The position numbers and the translations under genes were made by a program. Positions 16,658 through 25,328 of a stretch of 64,000 bases of DNA are shown here, in pieces (position 1 is the first letter of the stretch; each line of letters begins with the position of its first letter). This DNA comes from Bacteroidales bacterium UBA6431 (GTDB taxonomy: Bacteria > Bacteroidota > Bacteroidia > Bacteroidales > UBA932): assembly GCA_002439095.1 (NCBI GenBank), contig DJOT01000005.1, forward strand, positions 4,920 through 68,919, given 5' to 3'. Under the pieces are notes generated by a model. The model worked only from the letters and a program-made list of their open reading frames with translations, ran no database searches and was not told where the DNA came from.

Positions 16658-19600
16658 ATGCCTGCATTCAATAATAAAGACAATAAGATTAAGAGCAACT
16701 TCCAGACGATAAGCATATCGCTCGCATCTCCGGAGGACATCACCGCAAGATCCTGCGGCGAAGTCCTCAAGCCGGAGACCGTCAACTACAGGACTTACAA
16801 GCCTGAAAGGGACGGACTCTTCTGCGAGAAGATCTTCGGACCGACCAAAGACTACGAGTGCTATTGCGGAAAGTACAAGAGGATCCGCTACCGCGGCATT
16901 GTCTGCGACAGGTGCAATGTCGAGGTGACCGAAAAGAAAGTGCGCCGCGAAAGGATGGGTCACATCACTCTGACCGTCCCGGTAGCACACATCTGGTACT
17001 TCAAGTCCGCTCCTAACAAGATCTCCGCCCTTCTCGGCCTCCCTGCCAAGAAACTGGAGTCCGTCATCTACTATGAGAAATACATAGTGGTGAAGCCGGG
17101 TGCGGCCCAAGTGGACAAGATGGCTCTCCTCTCCGAGGATGAGTATCTGGATATACTCGCAACGATCCCTGGCAACAGCAACCTCCCGGATAACGATGAG
17201 AACAAGTTCATCGCGAAGATGGGAGCGGAAGGTGTATATGACCTGCTCAAGGAAATCGATGTGGAAGAACTCGGCAGGGAACTCCGCCAGAAGATGCTGA
17301 CCGAAACTTCACAGCAGCGCAAGGCAGAAGTCCTCAAGAGGCTTCAGGTCGTAAAGTGGTTCCAGGAATCAAAGGGCATCAACCGTCCGGAGTGGATGGT
17401 GATGAAGGTCATACCTGTGATCCCGCCGGATTTGCGTCCGCTCGTGCCTCTTGACGGAGGCCGCTTCGCGACGACCGACCTCAACGACCTCTACAGGCGT
17501 GTGATCATCCGCAACAACCGTCTCAAGAGACTTATCGAGATCAAGGCGCCTGAAGTGATTCTCCGCAACGAGAAGCGCATGCTTCAGGAAGCTGTGGATT
17601 CACTCTTCGACAACTCGAAAAAATCCTCCGCCGTCAAGAGCGAGTCAAACAGGGCGCTCAAGTCCCTCTCCGACTCACTCAAGGGAAAGCAGGGCCGTTT
17701 CCGCCAGAACCTCCTCGGAAAGCGTGTGGACTACTCCGCACGTTCCGTAATCGTCGTAGGTCCGGAGCTGAACATGCACGAATGCGGTCTGCCTAAGTTC
17801 ATGGCCGCCGAGCTCTACAAGCCGTTCATCATCCGCAAGCTCATCGAGCGCGGAATCGTCAAGACCGTCAAGTCCGCCAAGAAGATCGTGGACCGCAAGG
17901 ATCCCGTGATCTGGGACATCCTTGAGAACGTGATGAAGGGACACCCGGTGCTCCTCAACCGTGCACCTACCCTCCACAGGCTCGGTATCCAGGCCTTCCA
18001 GCCGCGCATGATCGAGGGCAAGGCCATCCAGCTCCACCCTCTCGCATGTACCGCCTTCAACGCCGACTTCGACGGAGACCAGATGGCGGTGCACCTCCCT
18101 CTCGGCAACGCCGCAGTGATGGAGGCGCAGCTGCTGATGCTCGGCTCACAGAACATCCTCAACCCCGCCAACGGAGCGCCTATCACGGTGCCTTCGCAGG
18201 ACATGGTGCTCGGACTCTACTATATCACGAAGATCCGTCCGGGCGCAAAAGGCGAGGGAATGAAATTCTACTCAGCCGAAGAAGTCATCGTGGCATACAA
18301 CGAGAAGGCCATTGACATGCACGCAAAGATCTCAGTGCGCCTCCCGGCAGACAAGCAGGATCCGTCAAAGGGCACACAGATGGTAGAGACCACCGCCGGA
18401 CGTATAATCGTCAACCAGTACGTCCCTGACGAGGTATCTTATGTCAACGAAGTCCTCGGCAAGAAGTCCCTCAGGAAGATCATCACCGATGTCATCAAGC
18501 ACACGGGCGTGACCCGCACCGCAAAGTTCCTCGATGACATCAAGAACCTCGGATACGATCAGGCGTTCCGCGCCGGCATCTCTTTCAACCTCGGAGACGT
18601 GCTCGTCCCGGCAGAAAAGACTTCCCTCGTGGAAGACGCCTACAAGCAGGTGGCAAACATCCGTGACGACTACGACAACGGTTTCATCACCAACAACGAG
18701 CGTTACAACAAGGTCATCGACCTCTGGTCCGCTGTGGACAACAAGCTTACCAAGATCGTGACCAACCAGATCTCGGCTGACCAGCAGGGATTCAACCCTG
18801 TCTACATGATGCTTGACTCAGGAGCCCGCGGTTCAACCACCCAGATCAAGCAGCTCTGCGGCATGCGTGGACTTATGGCCAAGCCTCAGAAGGCAGGTGC
18901 TTCAGGGGCGGACATCATCGAGAACCCTATCGTCTCCAACCTTAAGGAAGGCATGACGGTGCTCGAGTACTTCATCTCTACTCATGGAGCACGTAAAGGT
19001 CTGGCTGATACCGCGTTGAAGACTGCTGACGCAGGATACCTCACAAGACGTCTGGTAGACGTGTCACACGATGTGATCATCAACGAGCAGGACTGCGGCA
19101 CACTCCGCGGACTGATCGCCACAGCCATCAAGAACAAGGACGAAGTCGTCGAGTCTCTCGGAGAGAGAATCCTCGGACGTACTTCAGTGCACGACATCTT
19201 CAACCCTCTCACCGGCGAACTCATCATCAAGGCCGGCGAGGAGATCCGCGAGAAGGAGGCCGACCTTATCGACTCCCTCCCTATCGAGCAGGTGGAGATC
19301 CGCTCAGTGCTGACCTGCGAAAGCCGCAAGGGTGTCTGCGCCAAGTGCTACGGACGCAACCTCGCCACCAGCCGCATGGTCGAGAAGGGCGAAGTGGTCG
19401 GTGTCATCGCGGCACAGTCCATCGGCGAGCCTGGTACCCAGCTGACTCTGCGTACATTCCACGTCGGAGGTACAGCCTCATCTTCAGCCGCCGACTCTTC
19501 CATCGAGTCCAAGTACGATGGTGTCCTCAAGTTCGAGGAACTCCGTACCATCGAGAGGGTCGCTGACGACGGGCGCAAGGAGACTGTGGTAGTAAGCCGT

Positions 19601-20908
19601 ATGGCTGAGCTCCGCATCCTCGATGAGAACACGGGAATCACCTTCTCCCAGTACGATGTACCTTACGGAGCCGTCCTCTACAAGGGAGACGGGGACAAGG
19701 TGAAGAAGGGAGACCTCATCTGCGACTGGGATGCATACAACGCCACCACAATCGTGGAAACTGCAGGTACAGTACGCTTCGAGAACATGATCGAGGGCGT
19801 GACCTACCAGAAGGAAAGCGCTGACGAGTATTCAACCAGCACCGACAAGGTGATCATCGAGTCCAAGGACAAGACCAAGAGCCCTACCCTTGTCATCGTC
19901 AACGAGGCCGGAGACAGCATCAAGCAGTACAATCTGCCTGTCGGTGCCCACCTCATGGCCGAGAACGGCAACAAGGTCAAGGTCGGTGAGGTCATCATGA
20001 AGATCCCTCGCGCGATCGGCAAGGCAAGCGATATCACCGGTGGTCTCCCGCGTGTTACGGAGCTTTTCGAAGCCCGCAACCCGTCAAGTCCCGCAATCCT
20101 CTCCGAAATCAACGGAGAAGTCCTCATGGGCAAGGTGAAGCGAGGCAACCGCGAGATCATCGTCAAGAACAAATACGGCGTCGAGAAGCACTACCTCGTT
20201 CCGCTCAGCAAGCAGATCCTCGTACAGGAGAACGACTATGTCAAGGCCGGAACCCCGCTTTCAGACGGTGGAGTGTCCCCGAGCGACATCCTCAACATCC
20301 TCGGACCTGTCAAAGCCCAGGAGTACATCGTCAACGAGGTGCAGGCCGTATACCGCCTGCAGGGTGTGAAGATCAACGACAAGCACTTCGAAATCATCGT
20401 ACGCCAGATGATGCGCAAAGTCGAGATAACCAATCCTGGAGACACCGAATTCCTCGCGGAGGAACTGGTGGACAAGTGGAAGTTTACCGATGTCAACGAC
20501 AACATCTACGGCAAATACGTGGTTCTCAGCGCAGGGGGCTCACAGCGTTACGAGCCGGGGCAGATCATCTCCGCCCGCGATCTCCGCAGCGAGAACTCAT
20601 CCCTTGAACGTCAAGGACTTGAGGTGATGACGGCACGTCCGACCCGCCCGGCTACAGCACGCCTCGTGCTTCAGGGCATCACAAGGGCCGCGCTCAAGAC
20701 AGACAGCTTCATCTCCGCCGCATCCTTCCAGGAGACCACCAAGGTGCTCAGCGAAGCCGCTATCCGCGGACGTGTGGATCACCTCGAAGGTCTAAAGGAG
20801 AACGTCATCTGCGGTCACCTGATTCCGGCCGGAACCGGTCTCAAGGAATATCAGGATATCATCGTGGGACGCAAGGATGAGCTGACTCAGGAACTCAACG
20901 AACTCTAA
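16658..20908 (+). CDS. rpoC: DNA-directed RNA polymerase subunit beta'
   Basis: 1416 residues. The N-terminal zinc-binding domain (CYCGKYKRIRYRGIVCDRC), the Mg-chelating active-site NADFDGDQMAVH, the bridge-helix region and the second zinc site (CESRKGVCAKCYG) are all present, followed by the GEPGTQLTLRTFHVGG trigger-loop segment and the C-terminal EGLKENVICGHLIPAGTG. It is the last gene of the operon and is followed by two hairpins. Confidence 0.99.
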   Translation: MPAFNNKDNKIKSNFQTISISLASPEDITARSCGEVLKPETVNYRTYKPERDGLFCEKIFGPTKDYECYCGKYKRIRYRGIVCDRCNVEVTEKKVRRERMGHITLTVPVAHIWYFKSAPNKISALLGLPAKKLESVIYYEKYIVVKPGAAQVDKMALLSEDEYLDILATIPGNSNLPDNDENKFIAKMGAEGVYDLLKEIDVEELGRELRQKMLTETSQQRKAEVLKRLQVVKWFQESKGINRPEWMVMKVIPVIPPDLRPLVPLDGGRFATTDLNDLYRRVIIRNNRLKRLIEIKAPEVILRNEKRMLQEAVDSLFDNSKKSSAVKSESNRALKSLSDSLKGKQGRFRQNLLGKRVDYSARSVIVVGPELNMHECGLPKFMAAELYKPFIIRKLIERGIVKTVKSAKKIVDRKDPVIWDILENVMKGHPVLLNRAPTLHRLGIQAFQPRMIEGKAIQLHPLACTAFNADFDGDQMAVHLPLGNAAVMEAQLLMLGSQNILNPANGAPITVPSQDMVLGLYYITKIRPGAKGEGMKFYSAEEVIVAYNEKAIDMHAKISVRLPADKQDPSKGTQMVETTAGRIIVNQYVPDEVSYVNEVLGKKSLRKIITDVIKHTGVTRTAKFLDDIKNLGYDQAFRAGISFNLGDVLVPAEKTSLVEDAYKQVANIRDDYDNGFITNNERYNKVIDLWSAVDNKLTKIVTNQISADQQGFNPVYMMLDSGARGSTTQIKQLCGMRGLMAKPQKAGASGADIIENPIVSNLKEGMTVLEYFISTHGARKGLADTALKTADAGYLTRRLVDVSHDVIINEQDCGTLRGLIATAIKNKDEVVESLGERILGRTSVHDIFNPLTGELIIKAGEEIREKEADLIDSLPIEQVEIRSVLTCESRKGVCAKCYGRNLATSRMVEKGEVVGVIAAQSIGEPGTQLTLRTFHVGGTASSSAADSSIESKYDGVLKFEELRTIERVADDGRKETVVVSRMAELRILDENTGITFSQYDVPYGAVLYKGDGDKVKKGDLICDWDAYNATTIVETAGTVRFENMIEGVTYQKESADEYSTSTDKVIIESKDKTKSPTLVIVNEAGDSIKQYNLPVGAHLMAENGNKVKVGEVIMKIPRAIGKASDITGGLPRVTELFEARNPSSPAILSEINGEVLMGKVKRGNREIIVKNKYGVEKHYLVPLSKQILVQENDYVKAGTPLSDGGVSPSDILNILGPVKAQEYIVNEVQAVYRLQGVKINDKHFEIIVRQMMRKVEITNPGDTEFLAEELVDKWKFTDVNDNIYGKYVVLSAGGSQRYEPGQIISARDLRSENSSLERQGLEVMTARPTRPATARLVLQGITRAALKTDSFISAASFQETTKVLSEAAIRGRVDHLEGLKENVICGHLIPAGTGLKEYQDIIVGRKDELTQELNEL

Positions 20909-20912
20909 TACC

Positions 20913-20935
20913 ATGGCAGGGATTCTCCCTGCCAT
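20913..20935 (+). terminator. Perfect short hairpin just after rpoC
   Basis: ATGGCAGGGA (20913-20922) pairs perfectly with TCCCTGCCAT (20926-20935) across a 3-base loop, 4 bases after the rpoC stop. No T tract follows. With the hairpin at 20947 it forms a tandem pair; it may protect the mRNA 3' end. Confidence 0.5.
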
Positions 20936-20946
20936 ATAAATACTTC

Positions 20947-20978
20947 AAAAGCCGGCCTCAAATGAGACCGGCTTTTTT
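20947..20978 (+). terminator. Intrinsic terminator of the rpoBC operon
   Basis: AAAAGCCGGCCTC pairs with GAGACCGGCTTTTTT around a short loop AAAT with one internal mismatch, ending in six T. It lies between rpoC and the oppositely oriented tRNA-Arg. Confidence 0.85.
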
Positions 20979-20983
20979 GTGTG

Positions 20984-21057
20984 TGATTCCGGCGCGATTC
21001 GAACGCGCGACCCACAGCTTAGAAGGCTGTTGCTCTATCCAACTGAGCTACGGAACC
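20984..21057 (-). tRNA. tRNA-Arg (anticodon TCT)
   Basis: 74-base cloverleaf on the minus strand. The acceptor GGTTCCG pairs with CGGAATC (one G-T), the anticodon stem is ACAGC/GCTGT with loop CTTCTAA (anticodon TCT, reads AGA), the T loop is TTCGAAT and the discriminator is A. No encoded CCA. Confidence 0.95.
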
Positions 21058-21121
21058 GTCATCGCCCTAAAACGTCAAGGGAGAATGCAAAGTTAGAAAG
21101 TGTTTTGAACAATTCAAAATA

Positions 21122-22102
21122 TTATTGTCTGCGTCGTGCTGTCAGCCTGATATAGGATGCGATGCCGAGCACTATGAGCAGCAGAGCGTGCGTCTCATGG
21201 CTAAGAGTAGCGAAAAGCAGGCTTGTCTCCCATGTCGCACCGTAGATTGACTCCAATGTCAAGGCAACAAGATAATGATACGCCCCGATGCCGCCCGGTA
21301 CAGGGATCACTGAAGCGATATTGCCAACTGCCGACACAAACAGGGAGTCGAAGAACGTCAGATGCGCAAGAGCCGGGATCGCAAGGAAGTTATAATAGGT
21401 CATCAGGAGATATGTCACCCAGATACCTACAGTATATAAGACGAACGCACCCTTGCGGCGGATATGCACAAAACTCGCTATACCGGAACCAAGCCCACGC
21501 ACGGCACCGGCCACCTTAGCGCAAAAGGCATATTTCTCCTGCCAATGGAAAACGCCCCAGATGAATACGGCAAGAGCCACAAGAATCGGCGCGGCAATCC
21601 ACCACATTGAAAATCCGAGGCTGTGCGTCAGAGGATTCCAGATGTTGGCGATGAAAAAATCACCGAAAGTATCCCACTTCAGAACAAGCGCGAGGACAAG
21701 CAGGAAGAGCACAGACAAGACATCCCAAGCACGCTCGCAGACGATGGTGCCGAGGATCTTGTTGTAGCTCATGTTCTTAGACTTGATATACCCTCCACGC
21801 ACAAACTCCCCCGCCCCTGGAAGCACCACATTGACAATATTGCCAACATTTGAAGCATCCCATGCGTCAAGCCTCCTCACACCGGGGTCAAGCGGCTCCA
21901 TCATCACCCGCCATCTCTCTTCCCTGAAGAAAAGAGCCACTACGGACACAAATGTAAATACCAGCACATAACCCCACCTCGTCTCCTGAAGGCCCTCCCA
22001 GAAAGCTTTCCAGTCGACTCCTCTGAAGGCAAACCACACCAACACCGCCGCCAGTCCGACTGACAGCAGATACTTAAGTACCTTGGTCGCTTTCTTATTC
22101 AT
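21122..22102 (-). CDS. Flippase-like integral membrane protein (LPG-synthase TM domain family, UPF0104)
   Basis: 326 residues with about 8 membrane helices. It resembles the YbhN / lysylphosphatidylglycerol-synthase membrane domain family: VNVVLPGAGEFVRGGYIK early, and SVIPVPGGIGAYHYLVALTL in the C-terminal half, where the family has its PGGIG signature. No soluble transferase domain is attached, so the role is probably lipid handling; the substrate is unknown. The ATG at 22102 is preferred; an in-frame TTG four codons upstream falls inside the promoter element. It is divergent from the PfkB kinase. Confidence 0.8.
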   Translation of the reverse strand: MNKKATKVLKYLLSVGLAAVLVWFAFRGVDWKAFWEGLQETRWGYVLVFTFVSVVALFFREERWRVMMEPLDPGVRRLDAWDASNVGNIVNVVLPGAGEFVRGGYIKSKNMSYNKILGTIVCERAWDVLSVLFLLVLALVLKWDTFGDFFIANIWNPLTHSLGFSMWWIAAPILVALAVFIWGVFHWQEKYAFCAKVAGAVRGLGSGIASFVHIRRKGAFVLYTVGIWVTYLLMTYYNFLAIPALAHLTFFDSLFVSAVGNIASVIPVPGGIGAYHYLVALTLESIYGATWETSLLFATLSHETHALLLIVLGIASYIRLTARRRQ

Positions 22103-22111
22103 ATGAGGGGG

Positions 22112-22143
22112 CAAATTTACGGATAATTATGCTAATTTTGCAA
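22112..22143 (-). promoter_or_regulatory. Predicted promoter for the flippase-like gene
   Basis: On the minus strand, TTG is separated by 21 bases from TAAATTTG (22119-22112), an exact TAnnTTTG match. Only 9 bases separate the element from the ATG at 22102, implying a very short or absent 5' leader. It overlaps the region of the divergent promoter at 22133-22140. Confidence 0.6.
22133..22140 (+). promoter_or_regulatory. Predicted -7 element of the PfkB kinase gene
   Basis: TAATTTTG matches the Bacteroidota TAnnTTTG element and ends 6 bases before the ATG at 22147, so the transcript probably starts at or next to the start codon. No clear -33 TTG was found at the usual distance. Confidence 0.5.
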
Positions 22144-22146
22144 GAT

Positions 22147-23145
22147 ATGAAATCGATACTTGGAATAGGGAACGCCCTTACAGATATTCTGGCAGTCCTG
22201 CCGGACGACTCGCTCCTCAACAATTACCATCTTCCCAAAGGCAGCATGCAGCATGTGGACATGGAGACGGGAGACAAGATATGGGCCGCACTCAAGCCGT
22301 TGGGGGTCAAGTATGTAGCAGGAGGCTCAGCAGCCAATACCATCACCTGCACCGCGATTCTCGGCATGCCGTCAAGCTTCATCGGGAAGATAGGAGATGA
22401 CGAACTGGGACTCCTTTTCAAGAGCGATCAGGAGCAATATGGAGTCAAGACCGTACTCCTCAAGAGCCCGCGCTCAAGCGGACGCTCAATGGTCTTCGTA
22501 AGCGGAGGCAACGCCGAACGCACTTTCGCCGTATATCTGGGCGCAGCCCTCGACCTCGTACCGGAAGATTTAAGGCCGGAATGGTTCGAAGGTTACGACT
22601 ACTTCCATATCGAAGGGTATCTCGTACAGAATCAAGCGCTTATCCGACGTGCCGTAGAACTTGCCCACGATGCGGGGTGCATAATATCCCTCGACATGGC
22701 TTCCTACAATGTCGTAGAGTCCAACCTTGCATTCCTGCACGACATCATCGAGAAATATGTGGACATAGTTTTCGCCAACGAGACCGAATCAAAATCGTTC
22801 ACAAAGCTCGGAGATCCGATTCTGGCATTGGACGAGATCGCTAGACTCTGCAAGATCGCAGTAGTCAAGATAGGCAAAGACGGAAGCTGGATCAAATCAG
22901 GAGAAGAGGTGCACTTCATACCTGCATGGCCCGCCGACACGGTGGACGCCACCGGCGCGGGAGACACCTATGCGGCCGGATTCCTATACGCTCACTCGGA
23001 GGGGCGCAGTCTGAAGGAGTGCGGCGAGGTCGGGTCCATCATAGCGGCCAAGGTGGTGGAAGTCATAGGGACTAAAATCGACATTCCACGCTGGAAAGAG
23101 GCCAAACGCGAGATTAGGGAACTCTTCTCATCAAACGAAGCCTGA
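22147..23145 (+). CDS. PfkB-family carbohydrate/nucleoside kinase (adenosine kinase-like)
   Basis: 332 residues. The ribokinase fold is indicated by an N-terminal GIGNALTDILAVLPD strand-loop, the GGSAANTITCTAILG nucleoside-binding segment, GKIGDDELG (PfkB signature 1) and the C-terminal DATGAGDTYAAGFLYA anion hole with the catalytic Asp. The overall pattern is closest to adenosine/ribokinase-like members; the exact substrate is not determined. The start at 22147 was chosen because the upstream frame runs through the promoter element. The following gene starts at the last base of its stop codon. Confidence 0.85.
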   Translation: MKSILGIGNALTDILAVLPDDSLLNNYHLPKGSMQHVDMETGDKIWAALKPLGVKYVAGGSAANTITCTAILGMPSSFIGKIGDDELGLLFKSDQEQYGVKTVLLKSPRSSGRSMVFVSGGNAERTFAVYLGAALDLVPEDLRPEWFEGYDYFHIEGYLVQNQALIRRAVELAHDAGCIISLDMASYNVVESNLAFLHDIIEKYVDIVFANETESKSFTKLGDPILALDEIARLCKIAVVKIGKDGSWIKSGEEVHFIPAWPADTVDATGAGDTYAAGFLYAHSEGRSLKECGEVGSIIAAKVVEVIGTKIDIPRWKEAKREIRELFSSNEA

Positions 23146-23630
23146 TGAAGAATCCGTTTGTGCTGCTCCTGCGCCATATCGCACTCAGACGCAATGAGAG
23201 CGACACGCCGCATTGTCTGTGCCCTCTGGACAGAATACGCACAGCCACTGTGCTGGTCACCCCGATGCAGGAAGACAGCGACGCCGTCAAATCAGCCGTC
23301 AAGCAGTACTTCAGCTACAACAATATCCCTGTTAACATAATAAGCCCGGGAAGCGGGGAGCTGAATCTTGCCGGGGCAATCAAGAAAAAGTTCAGAGGGG
23401 AGAGACTCCCCGAAGGCTCGGGAGAACTGCTCATATCCCTGGCAGACACGGACTCGGCGTTCTGGCCGGAATATGAGGCCCGGTGCAGCAAGGCCTGTTT
23501 CAAAATAGGACGCCGCCAGCTCAAGAATGCTGTGTTTGACCTTGTGGTCCTGCCACCCGAAAACGGCAGCACACCAAGCCAGTCGGCCGTATTTTCCGAA
23601 ATCAAAAACTACCTCAACATAATCAGATGA
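23145..23630 (+). CDS. Conserved hypothetical protein (DUF6913-like)
   Basis: 161 residues, soluble, with no signal peptide or membrane helix. I recognise no catalytic motif. Length, basic N-terminus (LLLRHIALRRNES), the central VLVTPMQEDSDAVKSAVKQYF and position in a Bacteroidota operon recall the DUF6913 family, but this is a weak assignment. The start overlaps the kinase stop by one base and the 3' end overlaps the DUF368 gene by 4 bases, so the three are almost certainly co-translated. Confidence 0.65.
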   Translation: MKNPFVLLLRHIALRRNESDTPHCLCPLDRIRTATVLVTPMQEDSDAVKSAVKQYFSYNNIPVNIISPGSGELNLAGAIKKKFRGERLPEGSGELLISLADTDSAFWPEYEARCSKACFKIGRRQLKNAVFDLVVLPPENGSTPSQSAVFSEIKNYLNIIR

Positions 23631-24526
23631 AATCTTTGATGCATTATCTGTCCGTTGCCCTCAAAGGCTTCGGTATGGGTGCGGCCAATGTCGTGCCCGG
23701 AGTAAGCGGAGGCACAATAGCCCTGCTCACAGGCATTTACACCGACATTGTGGACTCGCTCAATGCCGTGACCGAAAAAGAGACCTGGAAATCACTGCTC
23801 GGCGGCCGTTTCAGGGAATTCTGGCGCCTGATAAACGGAGACTTCCTCGTGGCCCTGCTGGTCGGCGTCCTTGTGAGCGTATTTTCACTCGCAAAACTCG
23901 TCACGCTGTGCCTTGACTACTACCCTATACTGACTTGGGCCTTCTTCTTCGGCCTGATACTGGCCTCCGCTGCGCTGATGGTAAAGGGGGTCAAGGATTT
24001 CAAGGCCGTTGACCTGATACCGGCCATCATCGGACTTGCATTGGGTCTTGTCATCTGCACCCTGTCTCCAACCAAAACCACTGACGACATCTGGTTCATC
24101 TTCCTGTGCGGCGCCGTCTCCATCTGCGCCATGATACTCCCGGGCATCTCGGGCAGTTTCATCCTGCTGGTGATGGGCAAATACCACTATATCATGCAGG
24201 CAATCACTGACCTCAACTGGCCTGTAATCATCACTTTCGGGGTCGGCTGCGTGGTGGGAATATTAGCATTCGCCAAGCTTCTCCACTGGCTTCTGGCCCG
24301 CTGGGAGAGGCAGACCATGCTGGTGCTGCTGGGCTTCGTGTTCGGTTCGCTCGTGAGGGTGTGGCCATGGTATGACAGCGAAGCTGTGGAGGCGGCACAG
24401 ATTCTCCGTACAGGCAGCGTCTCCCCTCTCGATCTTCAGATTCCGGAGGCCGTCGTCTTCTGCGTCATAGGGATTGCGGTCGTGGTGCTTTTCGAGTTGC
24501 TTGGCTCCAGAAAAAAGGCCGCCTAG
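23627..24526 (+). CDS. DUF368 membrane protein (PopT-type polyprenyl-phosphate carrier)
   Basis: 299 residues with about 8 membrane helices. The family signature GFGMGAANVVPGVSGGTIALLTGIY lies at residues about 13-37 and is repeated as LPGISGSFILLVMGKY in the second half, giving the inverted-repeat layout. DUF368 proteins were shown to recycle undecaprenyl phosphate across the inner membrane, supporting cell-envelope synthesis. The 3' end overlaps xth on the opposite strand by 4 bases. Confidence 0.88.
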   Translation: MKSLMHYLSVALKGFGMGAANVVPGVSGGTIALLTGIYTDIVDSLNAVTEKETWKSLLGGRFREFWRLINGDFLVALLVGVLVSVFSLAKLVTLCLDYYPILTWAFFFGLILASAALMVKGVKDFKAVDLIPAIIGLALGLVICTLSPTKTTDDIWFIFLCGAVSICAMILPGISGSFILLVMGKYHYIMQAITDLNWPVIITFGVGCVVGILAFAKLLHWLLARWERQTMLVLLGFVFGSLVRVWPWYDSEAVEAAQILRTGSVSPLDLQIPEAVVFCVIGIAVVVLFELLGSRKKAA

Positions 24527-25275
24527 AGGGAAAGGTCGAGTTCCACCGGGCAGTGATCCGACCCGTAGATCTCGTTGTGGATGTCCGTACCGGTGATGCG
24601 GTCACGCAGGTTGTCTGACACCAGAAAATAGTCTATACGCCAGCCGGCGTTCCTCTCGCGGGCACGCATCCTGTATGACCACCACGAGTATTTTGCCTCA
24701 TCGGGATGCTGCTCCCTCCAGCTGTCGTGGAAACCGGCGGCGAGCAGTTCGCTCATCTTGGCACGCTCCTGGTCGGAAAAACCTGCGTTAAGGTGGTTCG
24801 TCGAAGGGTTCTTGAGGTCTATCTCCTCATGAGCCACGTTCATGTCCCCGCATATCACCACGCCTTTTCGCTCGGCAAGACCGCTCACATAGCCCCGGAA
24901 ATGGTCCTCCCACTTCATGCGGTAGTCGAGTCGGCGCAGGCCGTCCTGGGAGTTGGGGGTGTAGACGTTGACCAGATAAAACCCTGGCATCTCAAGGGTT
25001 ATCACCCTCCCCTCCTGGTCGTGCTCTTCGCTCTGCATGCCGTAACTTACGCCCAGCGGTTCCAACCTGGTGTAAATGGCTGTGCCGGAATAGCCTTTCT
25101 TGGCGGCATAGTTCCAGTATGAACGGTAAGCGTCAAACTCCATATCGATCTGGCCTTCTTGAAGTTTTGTCTCCTGAAGACAGACGAAATCGGCATCGAA
25201 GCCCTTGAAGATTTCGGGAAAACCTTTCCCCGCGACGGCGCGGAGGCCGTTGACATTCCAGCTTATGAATTTCAT
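24523..25275 (-). CDS. xth: Exodeoxyribonuclease III (AP endonuclease)
   Basis: 250 residues. Endonuclease/exonuclease/phosphatase fold that cleaves abasic sites in DNA repair. N-terminal MKFISWNVNGLRA, the metal-binding CLQETK, the GDMNVAHEEIDL block and the C-terminal YGSDHCPVELDLSL with the catalytic His are all intact. The ATG at 25275 is chosen over an upstream in-frame codon because the family begins MK(F/I)ISWNVNG. A TACTTTCG element near the -7 consensus lies 4 bases before the start. Confidence 0.96.
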   Translation of the reverse strand: MKFISWNVNGLRAVAGKGFPEIFKGFDADFVCLQETKLQEGQIDMEFDAYRSYWNYAAKKGYSGTAIYTRLEPLGVSYGMQSEEHDQEGRVITLEMPGFYLVNVYTPNSQDGLRRLDYRMKWEDHFRGYVSGLAERKGVVICGDMNVAHEEIDLKNPSTNHLNAGFSDQERAKMSELLAAGFHDSWREQHPDEAKYSWWSYRMRARERNAGWRIDYFLVSDNLRDRITGTDIHNEIYGSDHCPVELDLSL

Positions 25276-25328
25276 GGAGCGAAAGTACACAATTTTTTGT
25301 ATATTCGTGGGATTATCGACTATCAGAA

